Positions 46,061-57,387 of a stretch of 64,000 nucleotides of DNA are shown piece by piece (the first letter of the stretch is position 1; each line of letters starts with the position of its first letter). The notes beneath the pieces are model-generated. The model saw only the letters and a program-made list of their open reading frames with translations. It did not search any database and was not told where the DNA came from. The stretch lies in contig BLAL01000274.1 of the NCBI GenBank assembly GCA_015698045.1, positions 992,001 through 1,056,000 on the forward strand, given 5' to 3'. A program made the position numbers and the translations under genes. This stretch comes from Rhizophagus clarus (taxonomy: Eukaryota > Glomeromycota > Glomeromycetes > Glomerales > Glomeraceae).

Positions 46061-47930
46061 GGTTCCTTACACTAATCTCTTAATACGCTTAATTTAGATT
46101 TTCTATTTTCTTTTAATGACTCTTTTACTTTACATCACATTTTATATATATCTCATTATGTAATGTAATCAATATATTACTTTTATTACTTCAAGGCAAA
46201 CATATTCTTTTAACCATATTCTTTTTCATATATGGTTTTCTTAAATTTCATTTTGGGAGAGCTTTTGCCATAACTTTATATTCATTTTTAATTTTCAAAC
46301 GAGCATAATTTCACATTTAACATATCAAAATAAAAATTCAAATATCTAGAGTTATTAGTTCAGAATGAATCTAAATTAATAACATTAATAAAACTATTAA
46401 AAGATGACATTTAAAATATTTTTCTCTCAAAATTTCATTTAAACAGAGTTTCCCTTTATTTATTAATTCATACCCATGATCAGATCAATTATTCAAATTT
46501 AGTTAAAAATCAACCCTTTTTATACAAAATACTATTTTAACTAAACTTATAATTCTCTAAAGTCCTACAAAATCCTACAAAATATTCCTCCATTAAATTC
46601 CATTTCACTCTCTTCCAATTTAATTATCCATTCTTTCTATTATTATATCACTTGAAAAGATCTAGAATATTAAAGATATTTTGTATCTTTCCTATTTACT
46701 AATTCTTATTATGTTAATTGTAACACTTGGCATTATATTATTCCTTTTCTTCCAACTATTCCTTTGACTAAGTTTTTATAAGAAATTATCCTCGCTATAT
46801 TTCTAATACTATTTTTTCCTAATCTAAAAATAAGTAAAATAAAAATAAAATCTAAACTAAAAATAAATAATTTGTACTATTATATCATGTGATTTGTATT
46901 GTGTAATCTTTCTATCTTTTATATTATCGTCTAATTATCTTTATTACTATATTTTTCACGTTACAACATTCCAAAATATTTGCATACATAAGTTCTTTTT
47001 CTTACAACTTGTTTACCTAAATTGGTAATTGATTTTTATAATATTCAACTTAATATCAATTAATAGCAAATTCTTTACACTTTCCATATTTTTTAATAGT
47101 ATTCTCTGCAACTATTCAAGTATTAAAATAATATCCAATAAACAATTCTAAAGGTTCAGTCATTATAAATATTTCAAAATCAAATAAAGATATTACTGGT
47201 AATATTTCAAATGTACAATATACAAAATTGCTTTATTTCACAAAGAATATAGGGCTATATAGCAATCTTGATCAATTTCGCTTTTCTTCATAAGTATTTC
47301 TAAATCAAAAAAATTATCAATAATAAGATTTCAAGTATATAATATATAAAATTGAAATTTCCTAACACTAATGAAACAAAAACAAAAACTAACAAAGCTG
47401 AAGTAAAGTCTAATAAAACTAAAGTAAAATTTGATGAAAAAAGCAACCATTCATTCATAACTCATTTACATATGACAACAAGATTAGTCAAAAAAAATTA
47501 AATGCTGTAAATGAAGACAATTTCAAATATCACACCTGTTTATAATAGTAACTTTCTGAGACTCTGACCATTATCTATAATTGGTAATAAGATTATTTGG
47601 TGGATGCTATAAAAAAAATGATGTGTCATCAGTAATAAATAAATGATTATTGTGTGATGGTACACAAATTTTAAAACAGAAAATTTTAATGCATCCAGCT
47701 GGAATTATAAAAATTACTTTTTATAGAAGGATGCATTATAACACAAGGGTGTGTTGAATAAATTTTCTCATATTAAAAATATGGAATTTCTATTTGTATA
47801 TACATATACATACATATATATGCTATTAAAAGACTATTAAAGTATGAATACATGTTATAATCTAATACTAATAACTAACTATTTTAATACATTCTTGCAT
47901 AATATCTATATTGCTTACACTTTTTACATT
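46061..47930. other. AT-rich intergenic region upstream of the MULE gene
   Basis: Between the N-terminus of the MULE gene and the next fragment I see no domain, array or inverted ends. The nearest part should hold the MULE promoter and perhaps its undetected terminal repeat. Confidence 0.45.
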
Positions 47931-47931
47931 T

Positions 47932-48150
47932 TTAGTCTTTTATATTTTTTGTTTTCGTTTTTACTATAATGTTATTTGTTATCATATTAATCTTTTTGCT
48001 ATTTTTCAAAACCCATTTGAGTAAATTCATCAACTTATGCTGCATATTGGCCTTAAGTGCACAATCAATAACTTTCTTTGATAACTCAAATAACTCTGCA
48101 TAAATAGTTTTAATTGATTTTATAGCCAAATTGGAAACATGTGAATCAAC
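47932..48150 (-). pseudogene. Possible C-terminal fragment of a second MULE/FAR1-type protein
   Basis: About 70 codons (VSNLAIKSIKTIYAELFELS, then KKVIDCALKANMQHKLMNLL) that resemble the helical region after the SWIM finger in FAR1/MULE proteins. No upstream core is visible nearby. It is a short relic at best; a chance frame in AT-rich DNA is possible. Confidence 0.3.
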
Positions 48151-48539
48151 ATAAAATAAAAAAAAGTGTTCAAAGATAATATTTTATTTGTAATTTTGTG
48201 ATTCATAATATTTCACAATATTATGATTGTAATAATCTGTAATTTTACACAATATTTCATAGGTTTTCAGACCCATTACAAGTTTTTGTAAGCAATAATA
48301 TTTTGTAACTTTTTAAAACATTTGAAATATTACGATATGTAGAGTTTTTAATATTAACGTAATATTTTGTATCATTTCAAAATTTATGATGCAATTTTAA
48401 TATTTGGACTTATATAATATAATAATTGGATATTAGATATAATTCAAAATAAAGTAATTTTATTAAATTACAGATATTTTTATAAAATAAATAAATTACA
48501 TAAAAGGAAAAGTAACAATATAATTAGATGTAAAAAGTA

Positions 48540-49200
48540 GAGAAACAACTATCAGCATCAATATTCCTAGTAAATATTAGTAGTATTGATATTATTAGCA
48601 TTAAGGATACAAATAAAAAGAAATATATAAAGATAAAAGTAATATTGTTAATATTATTAGTATTAAAGATAAAAGAGTTAAAGAAATATTATTAGTATTA
48701 AGACAATAATTAAAGAAATATAATTGTATTTGTTAGTATTAAGATAAAAAAATAAAAGAAATAAAGTTAATATTTGTTAGTATTAAGATAAAGAGAAAGA
48801 AATAAAGTTAATATTTGTTAAAGTAGTAAAAGAAATATAGTATGTATTGTTTAGTATTAAGTAAAAGAAACATAGTTAGTATATTGTTAGTATTAAGGTA
48901 AAAAGTAAAGGAAATACAGTGAATATTAAAATATAAGCAAAAAGAATAAAGGAAATATGGATAATATTGTTAGTATTATGATATAAGTAAAAGTACAATT
49001 AGTATTATTAATAAACAAATACTTTTGTACTTGCAAAGCAATAAATTATGGAAATATATGCAAATATATATTATATTTAAAAATATTAAACAGAAGAATA
49101 AAATTCCTTGAAACAAAATAAAAGAAAAAGATAAAATAAAAAATAAACAGAAAAGATCATGGTTAAAAAACGCGTATATGATATGCATATTAAATAAATC
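48540..49200. repeat. Degenerate TTAGTATTAAGATAAAA repeat region
   Basis: Irregular copies of TTGTTAGTATTAAGATAAA and AAAGAAATAAAGTTAATAT, period about 35-40 bases. The following 49160-49240 stretch (AGATCAGCCTAATTTTGATT) is like 23945-23975 (AGATCAGACCGAATTTTGAT), so the two AGTTAGTATT-rich regions may be relatives. Confidence 0.55.
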
Positions 49201-49784
49201 ATATGCAAGATCAGCCTAATTTTGATTGGCCAGAAAATATCTAAAATAATCTGTATTAAGACCATTAAGACTCTGGATAATTATAATATCAGAAAATTTG
49301 CCTTTAATAAATATTTGCCCTTTTTATTATCTATATTTTGTTATCTAAAAGTAATATTTATGACCTCAATTGTAATTATCTGATTAAAAAAAAAGGTATA
49401 AGGCATAAATTACCATATTTATGTATCATTCCTATAAAATATTTAATATAGATTAAAGTTTATATATCGTAACTATAAAATACAAATTTAAATATAAATT
49501 TACATAAGTTTGCAATTTTGTATATTAAATATTTAAAAATTTCCTGATACAACTAAAAAAAAAATTAAAACAGAATTTTATTTTAAGCAGTCTATTATCT
49601 TCTATTTGTTATTATAATTTTATACAAATTTGCATTAAGGTAGCTTGATTACAATATGTATTATATATTTTATTATTATAATAAAAATAACTATTATATA
49701 TATATAATATATATAAAAAAAAATATAAAAAAAAAATAAAAAAAAACTACCTTCTATGCAACTCGTAGTTATCGAATAAACTAC
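49201..49784. other. AT-rich region, nothing recognised
   Basis: Low-complexity A/T sequence with runs of TATATA and A. No feature can be supported. Confidence 0.5.
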
Positions 49785-50035
49785 TTAAATATTAGTCCTC
49801 TTCTTCAGTATTGTATGATCCATCAGAATCATAAATACCTTTACCTTTTTTATTATCGATACTAGCCCTTTCACCACCTTTACTATCAGTATTGGTACCT
49901 TTGTCATTTTTATTAGTATTAATACCTTCATCTTTATCAGCATTCTTATCATCAGTATCATCATTAACACTTTTACCTAATTTATTATTGTCAGCATCAG
50001 TTGATAAGGATTCATCCTCAGCCAAGGCCCCTGAA
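49785..50035 (-). pseudogene. Acidic low-complexity gene fragment
   Basis: A 77-codon minus-strand frame (MAEDESLSTDADNNKLGKSV ending in YNTEEED) with imperfect DKN/DTN repeats. A TTCAG acceptor-like site precedes it at about 50033, so it may be a last exon. Upstream frames are broken. Not recognised. Confidence 0.3.
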
Positions 50036-50369
50036 TACGAAGATATTACATTAAGATAACTGTTTCGTACATTTTAGGAAGAATTTTTCTAAGTAATATA
50101 AGTGTAACCATGTATACTTTGGCCATTTTGATACTAGTAAACATAGTAGATATTACATCAATTATCATGACGAGGTTTCAATCATCACATTCAGGGGCTG
50201 TTCTCAGCCTCAGAACATAAAACTTTTCTTTGTTTTCTAGCTTTTGCTAGAAAAAAAAAAAATAAAATAAAATAAAAAAATAAAAAAATAAAAATAATTG
50301 TAATTAAGTAATTAACATCTTATAAAATTTAAATTAAAACTTACTAAGTTTTTAATTATCTTTGTTTTA

Positions 50370-50529
50370 TCGCCATTTTCAAAATGGTGTATGCTATTTA
50401 TTCATGATTAAATATTCGAATACCAATATTTGTCTGGTTTTCATCCGTGTTTTGTTCTGTTTTCATCCGGTTTTTGGTTTTCTTTTTTTTATTCAGATAC
50501 AACTGCATACATCATTTTGAAAATGGCGA
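50370..50529. mobile_element. 160-bp MITE with TA duplication
   Basis: Ends TCGCCATTTTCAAAATGGTG and, inverted, TCGCCATTTTCAAAATGATG, flanked by TA. It is too small to code and probably belongs to a Tc1/mariner-type family. Confidence 0.8.
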
Positions 50530-50765
50530 TAATAATTTTTCGTTCATATGAATATCCTGATTTCCAAGATTCAAAAATGTTTCACAAATACTAATAGCAT
50601 AAGCTATTAATATTTTTGATAGATTTTTGTTTTCATTGTGCAATTTTTCAATTATTAATACATATATGTTGCAGGGTCATTCTTCACCCTTTTAAAAAGG
50701 TTTTTATAACATTATTTTACTTCAGGTTTATTTTTCACTCTTATATTTTTCAGAATATCAACAAG

Positions 50766-53700
50766 AAATTAAAAGTAACAAACATACATGAAAAAATTCA
50801 ATTTTTACAATCCTAAAACAATATGATTTTAAAGATACAAATAGTTTGTTTCATAAGAATTTTTTACCAATATGGCATCAACAAGATTCTAAATCTCGTA
50901 TAGATTTTATTTGGGTAAATTATGAAATAATTCCAGATTTAATTTATGCTTCAACTAATAAACCTCATATAGTTTCCACAGATCATTCAGCTGTGACAGC
51001 ATATTTTAGTTATAATGGTATATTTAGAAACAGAACAGTTGCTATAGCTAAAAGACACAATATATGTACAGTTATTAATTATAAAGCTATTACACAGGAT
51101 GAATGAAAAGCTTTCACTGAACTAATGTCCAACAGATGTGTCTACATATTCATCTGATAGTAGATCTTTGAATTGACTTTAGAACAAAATCAAGAGTATC
51201 TTCAAGCAAGCATCAGCTAAATTACCGATAACTTCCCAAATCTATAGTATATTTTAAAAAGAAGCTGCATCAATTATCAAAGATTTTATTACAATTGACA
51301 CAGAAAAAAATTCCTACATATGCTAATGATCATGAATGATACAATTATATTAATAGCAAACTAGCACTTATTACAGATTTATTATATAGACTTAACGTTG
51401 ATAAACCCAACCTCCTCACTCACTCCATTTTAGAGTTTAAACAATTTGTTAAAGATTTATTTAATATTGTCACTATTAGATTTAAGAAGAAAGATAAAGC
51501 ATATAAAACTGAAAGAATTAAATTTTTTGTTGACAAATGATGCCAAGAATTAGCTGACCACAAAAGAAGAGTTATAAATTCAGTACTTAACTATCAAAAA
51601 AAGTATATTACTTTAGATAAGATTTTAATTACTAACAATGGTCCAATGGAATTATGTTTTGACCCAGATGTTATTGGTAAGAAATTTGAAAGAATTCAAA
51701 TGCAACTGTTTATGGAGCCAAATATGCTTAAAATTACATTACAACTAGCTAATTTATGTTTAACAACAGGTGATATTCCTGCTGATTGGTGAGATGTGTT
51801 ACTTTATCCCTTTCCTAAAATGATGGAATGGGAACATCAGCTTACCAAAACTAGGCCAATTACACTTTTAGAAACAATGAGAAAGGCAGTTGTTAAAATT
51901 GTTACCCAGAAACTTTCTCATATTATTGCAAATAATAATATTTTGAAAGGAGGGAATCATTCAGCACTACCTGGAGGTTCTACTGAAATTCCATGAATTT
52001 GATTACGGAAGTTGCTAAAGTCGATAATAAACCTTTATGGATATTATTTCAAGACCTATCAAAAGCATATGATAGAGTTGATATCAAGATGCTGGAGTTA
52101 GTTCTCAATAGAATTAAGATCCCAAGAGAATCATTTGATTATTTGTTAACTTATTTTTTAATAGTAGAAAAGCAGTTATTGCAACAAAGCGCTCATAGGA
52201 ATAGAATCAATAGTTCAGAACAAAGTGATTTCACCTCTTCTCTGGACTATCTACTACGATCCACTCCTATATGAAATAAATAAATTGCAATTGGGCTATA
52301 CAGTAAATCAATCAATTGTTAATAATGTTCAATTAAGAGATCCTGATAAAGAAACAATTATGATTTCCTCTCAAGCTTATATGGATGACGTATCATAGAT
52401 AACAGATACATCATATAAATTAGAAAGTATATTACAAATAGCAGATGAGTTCAACAAGTTGAATAATATTCAGATCAACCCAGAAAAATTTGCGTTAATG
52501 ACTAATGATACAAATGCCTTTAAAGATAAATTAATTAAATTAAATTTTGGATCTCACGTTCAAGAAATTCAATTGATTCGTCCAAATGAATCAGTTAGGA
52601 TCTTAAGTGCTTGGATGAATCTCAATTTATCTAAAGTATATGTATTCAATCAATGTAAAAATATTATCACAGGATATAATAAAATTATTAGAAATAAGTA
52701 ACTCACAGATAAGATGATGAGATACATTTATAATGTAATCATTATTCCAAGCATTGAATACAAATTACAACATATTATTTTGAATGATAAACAAGTGTCA
52801 ACTCTCAATATTTTTGTATGCACACTATTCAAGAAAAAAACTAATTTGGTGATGACAATACCAAATTATATGATTCACTTAGGGTTAAGGTATGCAATCA
52901 AGAATATATCAACCATTCAACTCCAGCATCAAGTTACTAGATTACAAAATCAACTTCAGAACAAAGGGTTACTTGGTATTCTTTCTAAACTAAGTATTAT
53001 ATGTTTACAACAAAAAACATTATCTGTTGCCAATGTATTAACAGAATGGAAAATCCATTTGAAAGATTTAAAGATTAAATATAATTTGATTGCCAGTACA
53101 TTAGCTATCATATATAATAATAACCTTACAATTACCTATTAAACAAGTATTAAATCAAGATATGTTGTTAAAGATAAAATGAATTATCATTTACAACGTC
53201 ACAATATTTACTTTTTAAGTCAAATAATGGCTGCTTGATGGTATACGCCTTCTTACATACTTAGATTTGTGAATCAGGTTGGGTATTAATACCAAAGGTC
53301 GTAAACCTAATTGGTTTAAAAAAATAGGACAACATTGTATAATGAATATTGCAATATCAAAAAAAGTCAAGCCTGAATTTATAATTAATTAGTGTTCAGA
53401 CCCAGTTTGTTAATGGATAAACCAGATCCATCTATTAGGAAAAATTAAATCCAGATTAATATTGGTTAATGAATTTTTAATCTGGTTTATTATCAGGTTT
53501 GATCCAGATTAACTGATATCTTAGCGCATGAATAATGGATGAGTAACAGGCAGATAGCGGATTAATAATGGGTGGATAACAGGTGGATAACGGATGAATA
53601 ATGGGTGAATAACATAAATAATGGGTTGTTATCAGGTTGTTAATGGATGGATAACAAGTGAGTAATGAGTATTTATTTAACAATTACATAAATTTTTATC

Positions 53701-54379
53701 AATGTATTTATTTATATAAGATATATTTTTTATTGTACTATTAAAATAGTTACATTAATATAAAACTTCTTGCTGATTTTTGTTATGAAATAACAATTAA
53801 TCTGTTAACCCATTATAGATCTGGATCAATGGAAACCTTTATCAGATCCAACCGGTTAAATCCTTTAGTCAATTTTATATCCGAATGATAACTGTTAACC
53901 TAAACATCAAATTGGATACCCAATAATAACAGATATCCATTTCTATCTATTATTAATAGTTTATGAGTCTGAACACTATAATTAGTAGACAATATTGTTT
54001 ACAAGGTAGTAACAATTCAGAAAAAAGATTGAGGAAACAACAATAGGTAGCCTTTTATAGTGATAAGTTGGATTCTTCACATTTTGGTCATGAATTGTTT
54101 AATGATCAAACTCTTATGGTAGAACATTGGATACATAATATTAATGATGATTCTATTTCTCCATCGATACAAGCACCAGTGTTAATTCATTGTTCTGGTT
54201 GTAAACTTAAAGATATACAATCAAGAAGTAAAAGGAAAATGGCTAATAATAGGTGCCTTTTATTTATTGATAAAGAAAGTACTATTGATGTTAAAGCGCA
54301 GTCCATACAAGATGCTTATATATTAGATTCTTCAATATTTGAATATATAGCTATGATAGAAAATAGAGTTAATTCATAA
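50766..54379 (+). pseudogene. 5'-truncated LINE (endonuclease end and reverse transcriptase)
   Basis: The endonuclease end is seen at 50846-51100: DSKSRIDFIWVN and STDHSAVTAYF, the usual SDH-type motif. The reverse transcriptase follows: ITLLETMRKAVVKIV (51860), GGNHSALPGGST (51950), WILFQDLSKAYDRVDI (52040) with the motif A Asp, and YMDDVS at 52378-52395. The thumb region spans 52459-53140. The C-terminal part with a zinc-like CSGCKLKDI lies at 54068-54379. The body has several stops (for example TGA at 51104 and 51539, TAA at 52699, TAG at 52396) and small shifts. The N-terminal two-thirds of the endonuclease is missing, as is typical of 5' truncation. A hAT-like MITE lies inside. Confidence 0.8.
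53390..53978. mobile_element. 589-bp hAT-like MITE inside the LINE
   Basis: Inverted ends TAGTGTTCAGACCC and TAGTGTTCAGACTC, flanked by TAATTAAT and TAATTAGT (7 of 8 alike). The middle has a small minisatellite of GGATAACAGGTGGATAACGG and AATAATGGGTGAATAAC words (53530-53660). No coding sequence. Confidence 0.82.
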
Positions 54380-54590
54380 TCTGCTTCAGAGCCAGTGAAA
54401 TTACTAATATAAACTGGAGAACTATTATTGTAGATCAAATTCTTAATATTAAGCAATTTTCAAGCAATTTATCAAAATTTATTTTTAAAATAAATATGCT
54501 AGAAATGTTTAAACTTAAAAGTATGTTAAAACACTAATATTGACTTATGTTTTCATAATTAAATAAATTTAATGTCATATATATTTTTAA

Positions 54591-55195
54591 GGGCTAGAAT
54601 CCAGCATCACTAAAGAAAGAAAATTTTAATTAGTAGTAACTTTAATTTTATAGGTTTTTTGCCATTATTTCCCTAACTTTTCAGTTATAAATCTTTAGAT
54701 AGTTAGTGCTCAGTTTTAAACTCAAATTTAACTTTTTAATTTACCATATTTGTAAAAATGCAATAACTCTCCACCCAGTGATCAGAAAAGTATGGGTCAT
54801 AGCTCTTTGGATTTCTTTTATTAAGATGCGTCTAATGATAGTAGTTTCATAATTCTAGCATCAAAGGATGGTGAGATAGTTTTGTCATACTAGCAAAATA
54901 TTTTCTTGTTATCTATCAATGCTAGAGTTATGAAATTACCTTCATTGGACGCATTTTGATAAGAGGAATCCAAAGAGTTATAGTTCATCCTTTTCTGATC
55001 ACTGGGTGGAGAGTTATTGCATTGTTATAAATATGATAAATTAAAGTTAAATTTGAGTTTGAAAATTTAAAGATTTATAACTGAAAAGTTGGATAAATAA
55101 TAGCAAAAAACCTATAAAATTAAAATTTAACAATAAAATTTGCATAATACCATTAATTAAAATTTTCTTTCTTTAGCGATGCTGGATTCCAACCC
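54591..55195. mobile_element. 605-bp inverted-repeat element with TTAA flanks
   Basis: TTAA lies at 54587-54590 and 55196-55199. The ends GGGCTAGAATCCAGCATC and, inverted, GGGTTGGAATCCAGCATC extend into arms of about 270 bases that pair over almost the whole element (for example CTCCACCCAGTGATCAGAAA against its inverse). TTAA targeting suggests piggyBac mobilisation, although the ends differ from the ACGGTA family above. Confidence 0.85.
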
Positions 55196-55199
55196 TTAA

Positions 55200-56519
55200 A
55201 AACATATATAACATCAAACTACGACAAAAATGGGGGTTCTAGGTAAAAATCCAAATGGGTATTCTAAAAGACCTCCAAGTATATTCTGAAACCTTTACTG
55301 ATATAAATCCAAAGTATTAATTCCACATTCTAAATCGAGCTGGGGTAATTTCATAGCTATCATTAATTTTGGTATCTTTTTAGCTTCGAATTAGCCCTTC
55401 AGATACCAAGAATCATACCTTTTCTTATAGCCATTCTGACCCAATTTTAATCCCAAATTATATATCAAAAAAAAATATGCCATACTGTTTGCCTCTGGGA
55501 GTAGTCTCAAATATTGAGGAATGAAGTGATGAAATATTTGAGACTACGACCCTTACAAACCCAATAAGCATACCATTATTTTGTGATATCCAAGAAATAA
55601 TTCTAAAGGTGATTCATAAGCGTAATCAAAGGATCACTAAGTCTAACCTTTGGATACCAATATGCTAAGTCTATCCTCGAAGAAGTTAGATTTAGCTGGT
55701 ATTAGGAATTAAATCAAAAGGTCATTACACTTGTTCTAGCTTACCATAAATTTTTACTATGTTGGTTTACATTCTAGGAGAGCAATCTCCGCAAAATACT
55801 GGGGTAAAAAAATCTAACCTCAGATATACGAAAAATAAGTCTAACCTCAAAGTCTAACCTCAAGAAGTAATCAAATTAGTGAATCAAAAGCGTATTAACC
55901 AAGTTTTAGTATACCATTATTTTCTCGATATACAGGAAGCAATTCTGAAGTCATTTCCATATCACAAAGCTAGGGTAAAAAAAAATCCTCCCAATAGCAT
56001 ACAATATATAGGTAGCAAGAGAGAATAAGTATGAGCTGGCAAAGCCCTTTAGGGTGACACCAGTGAATACGCATTTGACAGAAGGAACGATATAGCAGGA
56101 ACATGAGCCAGCCCTTTAGGGCGAATGGGTGAATGTGGATGCTATATCATTCCGACCATATCTACCATATTTTAATGTATGCTATATATGAGGCAAATAT
56201 GAATGCCAAGTCTAACCTCTAAGTTTCACCTCTAGAAGTATACTTATCATACATCTGGGCCTTATCCCGAATCATGTTTACATGTCGGATTTGATAATTG
56301 CTCTTATTACAATAGCTACATAGACCATTATCTATCCCTGTAGGTTTATTTATCTTAGTAGGTCTACCACAAGCAGGTCACGGCTGACACATCTTAGCCC
56401 TATTTTCTCATAAATTCGAAAATATAAAAAGTAATTAAACATTGGGGGTCATAGGATTAAATATTTTAATTTGTGAAAAAGTTTACTCACATATTAGAGG
56501 TTAGACTTATCTTAATATA
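55200..56519. other. Non-coding region with TCTAACCTC motifs and a hairpin
   Basis: No frame longer than trivial on plus. AAGTCTAACCTC-type words recur at about 55640, 55668, 55812, 55842, 55853 and 56207, and once inverted (GAGGTTAGACTT) at 56497, 13 bases before the next gene. GCCCTTTAGGG occurs twice (56045 and 56112). A 15-bp perfect hairpin lies at 55501-55547. A short minus-strand Cys-containing reading (about 56230-56410) is discussed in the findings. Confidence 0.5.
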
Positions 56520-57053
56520 ATGGCTAGAAAAGATAAGAAAAATCGAACTTGTGAATGCTGTGGTAAAACTGTGGCATCCCCACAAAAGCTTCGCCAGCAT
56601 TACAGAAGTGAAAAAAATAATTGTAGTCCTCCAAATGTTCGCCATCCTGCACTAACTACAAAAGTTCAAACACCCGAGCCTACCTATAAACCAGAGGTGA
56701 TCCAAACTCCTATTCATAAACCAGAATCCCAAAAGAAAGATCCTATACATGGAGACGACTATATTACAGAAGAGGAAGCAAAGAACTGGGTTAGCCCAAA
56801 TGCACGAAAGCCTGGTGAACATTTCAGGACATGGGGTGCAAGGCTAGTGCAAAGGTGGAAAGAGCTTGATTTAGAAGATCATGATATACCAGCAGACTTG
56901 CATGAATGTAAAACTCTTTGTCATGATCTTGAGCAACAAGATCCAAATGCAATTCGCCTACCAACATTAAAAGAATTAGAAAAATACAAAAAAATAACAG
57001 AAGACCCAGAAGCTGGACCTGATCCATCAACCCAAGCTCATAGGGAAGGATAG
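56520..57053 (+). CDS. Zinc-finger-like ORF at the start of the polymerase element
   Basis: The 177-codon frame begins with CECCGKTVASPQKLRQHYRS, a C2H2-like finger, then a Pro/Thr-rich linker and an EEEAKNWVSPNARKPGEHFR segment that recurs in degenerate form downstream. It is probably the N-terminal protein or domain of the polymerase gene set. Function is unknown; nucleic-acid binding is inferred from the finger. Confidence 0.55.
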   Translation: MARKDKKNRTCECCGKTVASPQKLRQHYRSEKNNCSPPNVRHPALTTKVQTPEPTYKPEVIQTPIHKPESQKKDPIHGDDYITEEEAKNWVSPNARKPGEHFRTWGARLVQRWKELDLEDHDIPADLHECKTLCHDLEQQDPNAIRLPTLKELEKYKKITEDPEAGPDPSTQAHREG

Positions 57054-57387
57054 GTGAGAAACCCACCTCATATTAATAAAGACCAACCTATATTTGTAAA
57101 GAATGGTAAGCATTTTATTACAGATAAAGATGTTGAAAAGTGGGATCAGAAGCAACATGAACCTGGGGAATATAGACTTCAAACTTTAAAGGAGTTAGAG
57201 GAAGAAGAAAGATTAGCCAAATAAAAGGTGATAGAAAACCTTCCACCAGAAAAAAGGCAAGAATACAAAATAGAAAAGGAATATGCTAGCGGAAAGCATT
57301 TTCGGTCAATTTATGAAGAAAAAGTTAAGACTTGTGCTTCAGGAGCATATTTAACAAGAAGAACCACCTACTTGTGATATAGTATTC

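Noticed and set aside
48976-49188. Minus-strand hydrophobic frame of 70 codons
   Set aside because: Ile/Leu/Phe-rich by AT composition, lies in a degenerate repeat region, no homology seen.
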